64,000 nucleotides of DNA from assembly GCF_020616515.1 (NCBI RefSeq), contig NZ_CP085135.1, forward strand, positions 4,340,001-4,404,000. Direction: 5' to 3'. Position numbers and translations under genes: made by a program. The first letter of the stretch is position 1, and each line of letters begins with the position of its first letter. Below the pieces are notes generated by a model. That model had not been told where the DNA came from. It saw only the letters and a program-made list of their open reading frames with translations, and ran no database searches. This stretch comes from Mesorhizobium sp. PAMC28654. Lineage in GTDB: Bacteria > Pseudomonadota > Alphaproteobacteria > Rhizobiales > Rhizobiaceae. This document shows, piece by piece, positions 60,473-64,000 of this stretch.

Positions 60473-62527
60473 ATGCCCTCCACGAAGACGCTCGACCTTG
60501 CCGCCCATCCTTTGACCGCGTGGCAGGGGCCGCTCGGCCTGCCCGATTTCGCCAGCATTGGTGACGGTGATTTTGCTGATGTCTTCGACGCGGCGCTGAA
60601 GGCGCATGAGGCCGAGATCGAGGCGATCGCCGGCAATGCCGAGGCGCCGACAATCGAAAACACGCTCGAAGCGCTGGAACTTGGCGGCGAGGCCCTCGAC
60701 CATGTCTCGTCGATCTTCTGGTGCCGCGCCGGCGCCCACACCAATGAGGCGATCCAGGCGATGGAGCGCGACATTTCGCCGAAGATGTCCAGGCATTTCT
60801 CCGCGATCTCGATGAACGAAAAGCTGTTTGCCCGCATCGACGATCTGTATCAGCGCCGCGAAACCCTGAAGCTCGATGCCGAGACGCTGCGAGTGCTGGA
60901 AAAAACCTGGAAGGGCTTCGTCAGATCCGGCGCGAAGCTTGACGCCGAAGGCAAGAAGCGGCTGGCCAAGATCAGCGAGGACCTGTCTTCGCTCGGCACG
61001 AATTTCGGCCAGAACGTGCTTGCCGACGAGCGCGACTGGGCGCTGTTCCTCGACGAGGCCGACCTCGTCGGCCTGCCGGATTTCCTGAAGAGTTCCATGG
61101 CGGAAGCCGCCGAGATGCGCGGCCAGAAGGGGCGTTACGCCGTCACCCTGTCGCGTTCGATCTATGAGCCGTTCTCGACCTTCTCCGAGCGCCGCGACCT
61201 GCGCGAGATTGTGTTCCGCGCCTTCACCATGCGCGGCCAGAATGGCGGCGCCACCGACAACACTGTTGTGGTGCGCGACATGCTGAGACTGCGCGCCGAG
61301 AAGGCGAAGCTGCTGGGCTACGCGTCCTTCGCCGCGCTGAAGCTCGACGACACCATGGCCAAGACGCCGAAGGCGGTGCATGCGTTGCTCGATCCCGTGT
61401 GGGAAAAGGCGCTGGAGAAGGCAGCCGCCGACCAGACGCAGCTGGAGCGGCTCGCGACCGAAGCCGGCAGCAACGAAAAGTTCGCCGCCTGGGACTGGCG
61501 CTTCTACCAGGAGAAGCTGCGCGCCGAAAAATTCGCCTTCGACGAGGCGGAACTGAAACCCTATCTGCAGCTCGACCGCATCATCGATGCCTGTTTCGAC
61601 GTGGCGACACGATTGTTCGGCATCACCTTCGAGGAGAAGAAGGGCATTGCCGCCTGGCACCCGGACGCGCGCGCGTTCGTCGTGAAAAATGCTGATGGCA
61701 GCGAGCGCGGCCTGTTCCTTGCCGACTATTTCGCGCGGCCGTCAAAACGTTCCGGCGCCTGGATGAGCGCGCTGCAGTCCGGCTACAAGCTGGGCCACGG
61801 CTCGACGCCGGTGATCTACAACATCATGAACTTCGCCAAGCCGCCGGCCGGCGAGCCGGCGCTGCTGTCGGTCGATGAGGCAAGGACACTGTTCCACGAA
61901 TTCGGCCACGCGCTGCACGGCATGCTGACCGATGTCACCTGGCCATCGGTTGCCGGCACCTCGGTCAGCCGCGATTTCGTCGAGCTGCCTTCGCAGCTCT
62001 ACGAACACTGGCTGACAGTGCCGGCCGTGCTGGAAAAGCACGCGCTGCATGTGAAGACCGGCAAGCCGATGCCGAAGGCGCTGCTCGACAAGATGCTGGC
62101 GACGCGCACTTTTGGAGCCGGCTTCGCCACCGTCGAGTTCACCGCCTCGGCGCTGATCGACATGGCCTACCACGCCCGGCCGAATGGTCCGGAAGAGCCG
62201 CTTCGTTTCGAAGCCGAGACGCTCGAGGCGCTCAACATGCCCGACACCATCGCTATGCGCCACCGCACCCCGCATTTCGGCCATGTCTTTGCCGGCGACG
62301 GCTATTCGGCCGGCTACTATTCCTACATGTGGTCGGAAGTGCTCGACGCCGATGCCTTCGCCGCCTTCGAGGAAACCGGCGACCCCTTCAACCCGGCGCT
62401 GGCCGAGCGGCTGCGCAAGAACATCTATGCCGCTGGTGGGTCGAAGGATCCGGAGGAACTCTACACGGCGTTTCGCGGCAAGATGCCGTCGCCGGAAGCG
62501 ATGATGGCCAAGCGCGGGCTGGTTTAG
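60473..62527 (+). CDS. M3 family oligopeptidase (oligopeptidase A/Dcp-like)
   Basis: Zinc metallopeptidase of 684 residues that degrades short peptides in the cytoplasm. The zinc site is HEFGH (His475, Glu476, His479) in LFHEFGHALHGML, with the downstream Glu in the SRDFVELPSQLYEHW segment. N- and C-terminal helical domains match the M3 fold. The start MPSTKTLDLAAHPLTAWQGP lacks a signal peptide, which favours oligopeptidase A or a cytoplasmic peptidyl-dipeptidase. Symbols prlC and dcp are both used for close relatives, so none is given. Confidence 0.93.
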   Translation: MPSTKTLDLAAHPLTAWQGPLGLPDFASIGDGDFADVFDAALKAHEAEIEAIAGNAEAPTIENTLEALELGGEALDHVSSIFWCRAGAHTNEAIQAMERDISPKMSRHFSAISMNEKLFARIDDLYQRRETLKLDAETLRVLEKTWKGFVRSGAKLDAEGKKRLAKISEDLSSLGTNFGQNVLADERDWALFLDEADLVGLPDFLKSSMAEAAEMRGQKGRYAVTLSRSIYEPFSTFSERRDLREIVFRAFTMRGQNGGATDNTVVVRDMLRLRAEKAKLLGYASFAALKLDDTMAKTPKAVHALLDPVWEKALEKAAADQTQLERLATEAGSNEKFAAWDWRFYQEKLRAEKFAFDEAELKPYLQLDRIIDACFDVATRLFGITFEEKKGIAAWHPDARAFVVKNADGSERGLFLADYFARPSKRSGAWMSALQSGYKLGHGSTPVIYNIMNFAKPPAGEPALLSVDEARTLFHEFGHALHGMLTDVTWPSVAGTSVSRDFVELPSQLYEHWLTVPAVLEKHALHVKTGKPMPKALLDKMLATRTFGAGFATVEFTASALIDMAYHARPNGPEEPLRFEAETLEALNMPDTIAMRHRTPHFGHVFAGDGYSAGYYSYMWSEVLDADAFAAFEETGDPFNPALAERLRKNIYAAGGSKDPEELYTAFRGKMPSPEAMMAKRGLV

Positions 62528-62545
62528 ACAATCGCCAAAGTCGGC

Positions 62546-62772
62546 GCCGCCTCTCATTGCCCCGCCGGGCATTTCTCCCCGTAGAACGGGGAGAAAGTAG
62601 CTGGCCGCGACGCTGGCGCCTTCTTGCAACGCTGGAGATTGGCGAAACCATAGATGACAGCGGCCCTCTCCCTGTCACTATACGGGGAGTTGAGGAATGG
62701 TCCGCTTGGGGACGAAAAGCCAATTGCTTGGCTTTTCGAATGACGAACGCCGGCAGGCAGGTGAGGGGCGGC
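62546..62772. repeat. Mosaic intergenic repeat, copy B
   Basis: An element of about 227 bases with ends GCCGCCTCTCAT (62546) and GTGAGGGGCGGC (62761-62772). The first 52 bases match copy A at 53281 (49 of 52), including the TTCTCCCCGT/ACGGGGAGAA hairpin. Then a module 62613-62651 equals the inner module of copy A in reverse complement. It has an extra segment with another ACGGGGAG copy and a perfect 11-bp hairpin CGAAAAGCCAA-TTGC-TTGGCTTTTCG (62713-62738). It lies between convergent genes. Confidence 0.82.
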
Positions 62773-62801
62773 ACTGACGTCCGCCTCGTTACCTCTGCCC
62801 C

Positions 62802-64000
62802 TCACACCTTCCAAGGATCAGCCACCCGAGGCCAGATCGGCCGCGTCAGCTTGGTGTAATTCGTCACCGCTGGCTCGCTCGGATACGAACTCGGCGCCGC
62901 GACATAGATGATCTCGGCGGCGATCGGTTCGAAGCCGGCATAGAAATGGTTGGTCGACTTGATCAGCAAGATATCCTTGCTCATCGGATCGACGCCGATA
63001 TTGGAAAAGATATCCGGCTCGAAGGTCTGCGTGCGGTTGGTATTGAGGATGATGTCGACCTCGGTGCCTTCGATGCGAACCAGCGCCGTCGGCCCGAGCG
63101 TCACGCGGCTCGGCCCAAAACTCTGCCATCCTTCCGGGACCGCCTTCAGCACCCGCACGCGCGCGTCGATCGGCTCGCCGGCCTGCGGGCCGGCCTTGCC
63201 GCCAAAACGCAGGTCGATGACGGCGCCCTCGCCGGCTGCCAGGGCGAAGGTCACGGCGATCGGATCCCAGATCGTCGCCACGCCGACATTGTTCAGGCCG
63301 CGCGCCAGCATCTGGCGCAGCACGACGGTGCCGTCACCGGGAACTCCACCACCGGGATTGTCCCAGATGTCGGCGATCACCACCGGCTTGCCCGGATTTT
63401 CAGCACACACGGCAAGCGCCCGATCGATGCCGTCGGCGGCGCTGAGCATCGTCATCGCCGTCTTTTCGCGAAGCTCGTAGAGCTCTCGCCCCAGCCGTTC
63501 CGCCAGCGCATCGCCCTTGGCCTTGTCATTGTCGGTGACGACCAGGATGCGCGTGCCCATCTCAGCGACGTCTGCCGCCATGAAGCCGTGGATGACGGAG
63601 ACCGACAGCACGCCGTCCTTGCCATGCAGCGCCTTGATGCGGTCGACGAAGGAGCGCATCGGCTCGCGGCTGGTCGGCAGCACCTGGATCATGCGGCAGT
63701 CGAAGGTCGAGATGACCGGCTTGATCTCGCCGCGCGCCGCGGCAAGGCCGAGTTCGACCACATGCTCGCCGCGCTCGTAGAAATCGGTGTGCGGAAACTC
63801 AAGAAAGAAGGCGAGTATGTCCGATGCCGCCACCCGCTTCGGCGTCAGGTGGCTGTGCGGATCGAGTTCCACGGCGATCACGACATCCGGCCCGACCATG
63901 TCGCGTACGCGCTCAAGCAGATCGCCTTCGCAATCGTCATAGCCCTGCGCCACCATCGCGCCATGCAGGCCGAGGATCACCGCGTCGACGGGAAGGGCTG
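62802..64000 (-). CDS. M81 family metallopeptidase (MlrC-like), 5' end outside window
   Basis: Partial gene whose N terminus lies beyond 64000. The visible 399 residues begin LPVDAVILGLHGAMVAQGYDD and include ELDPHSHLTPK (zinc-type His/Asp), FYERGEHVVELGL, the SVIHGFMAADVAEMG block and ADIWDNPGGGVPGDGT, all characteristic of the MlrC (microcystinase C) family. It may hydrolyse small peptides or amides; most rhizobial members are of unknown substrate. A repeat copy abuts its 3' end. Confidence 0.88.
   Translation of the reverse strand, partial: ALPVDAVILGLHGAMVAQGYDDCEGDLLERVRDMVGPDVVIAVELDPHSHLTPKRVAASDILAFFLEFPHTDFYERGEHVVELGLAAARGEIKPVISTFDCRMIQVLPTSREPMRSFVDRIKALHGKDGVLSVSVIHGFMAADVAEMGTRILVVTDNDKAKGDALAERLGRELYELREKTAMTMLSAADGIDRALAVCAENPGKPVVIADIWDNPGGGVPGDGTVVLRQMLARGLNNVGVATIWDPIAVTFALAAGEGAVIDLRFGGKAGPQAGEPIDARVRVLKAVPEGWQSFGPSRVTLGPTALVRIEGTEVDIILNTNRTQTFEPDIFSNIGVDPMSKDILLIKSTNHFYAGFEPIAAEIIYVAAPSSYPSEPAVTNYTKLTRPIWPRVADPWKV

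Overview
The window is GC-rich chromosomal DNA of an alphaproteobacterium, most likely a rhizobial member of the Hyphomicrobiales close to Mesorhizobium. This is inferred from gene content and order: an F1-only atpHAGDC operon with an Ala/Lys-rich extension on AtpD, leuS-lptE, a usg gene, a 180-kDa-type NAD-glutamate dehydrogenase, an SDHAF4-like DUF1674 protein, rsmB-heparinase-purH, and palindromic intergenic repeats. No rRNA, tRNA, CRISPR array, insertion sequence or prophage was seen. Most of the window is core metabolism and housekeeping.

Layout. 1-3.0 kb: hexuronate catabolism (uxaC, uxuB-like). 3.1-9.3 kb: a signal peptidase I paralogue and the F1-ATPase operon on the minus strand, closed by a clear terminator. 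9.5-13.1 kb: a small membrane protein, a Phd/VapC-type toxin-antitoxin pair, and priA. 13.1-18.2 kb: transaldolase, lptE-leuS, yggS and an unpaired Phd-type antitoxin. 18.3-22.7 kb: two aldo/keto reductases flanking a divergent LysR-MFS pair. 22.8-26.6 kb: DoxX, usg, acs and a MOSC protein. 26.7-31.9 kb: a secreted GH16 enzyme, a cyclopropane-fatty-acid synthase-like enzyme, a tiny unannotated gene with an extreme Shine-Dalgarno sequence, a TadG-like protein and a transglutaminase-like protein.

32.1-39.5 kb: HAD phosphatase, SDHAF4, htpX, rsmB-like methyltransferase, heparinase II/III-like protein, ABM monooxygenase and a frameshifted purH. 39.5-50.1 kb: UMF1-type MFS, the giant glutamate dehydrogenase, an AhpD-like protein, a LysE exporter, a frameshifted DUF1062 gene and typA. 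50.2-53.2 kb: two secreted hypothetical proteins around a divergent TetR-MFS pair with palindromic operators. 53.3-64 kb: ppa, GNAT, a lemA-TPM-TPM operon, pdxY-DUF429, carbonic anhydrase, an NTF2-like secreted protein, an M3 oligopeptidase and the 3' part of an M81 (MlrC-type) protein. Two copies of a mosaic intergenic repeat lie between converging genes at 53.3 and 62.6 kb.

Items most worth a second look: the 23-codon gene at 29,135 whose leader is complementary over 15 nt to the 16S rRNA 3' end; the LepB paralogue with Gln at the catalytic Lys position; the mosaic repeat pair; and two independent frameshifts (purH, DUF1062) that are either sequence errors or real lesions.
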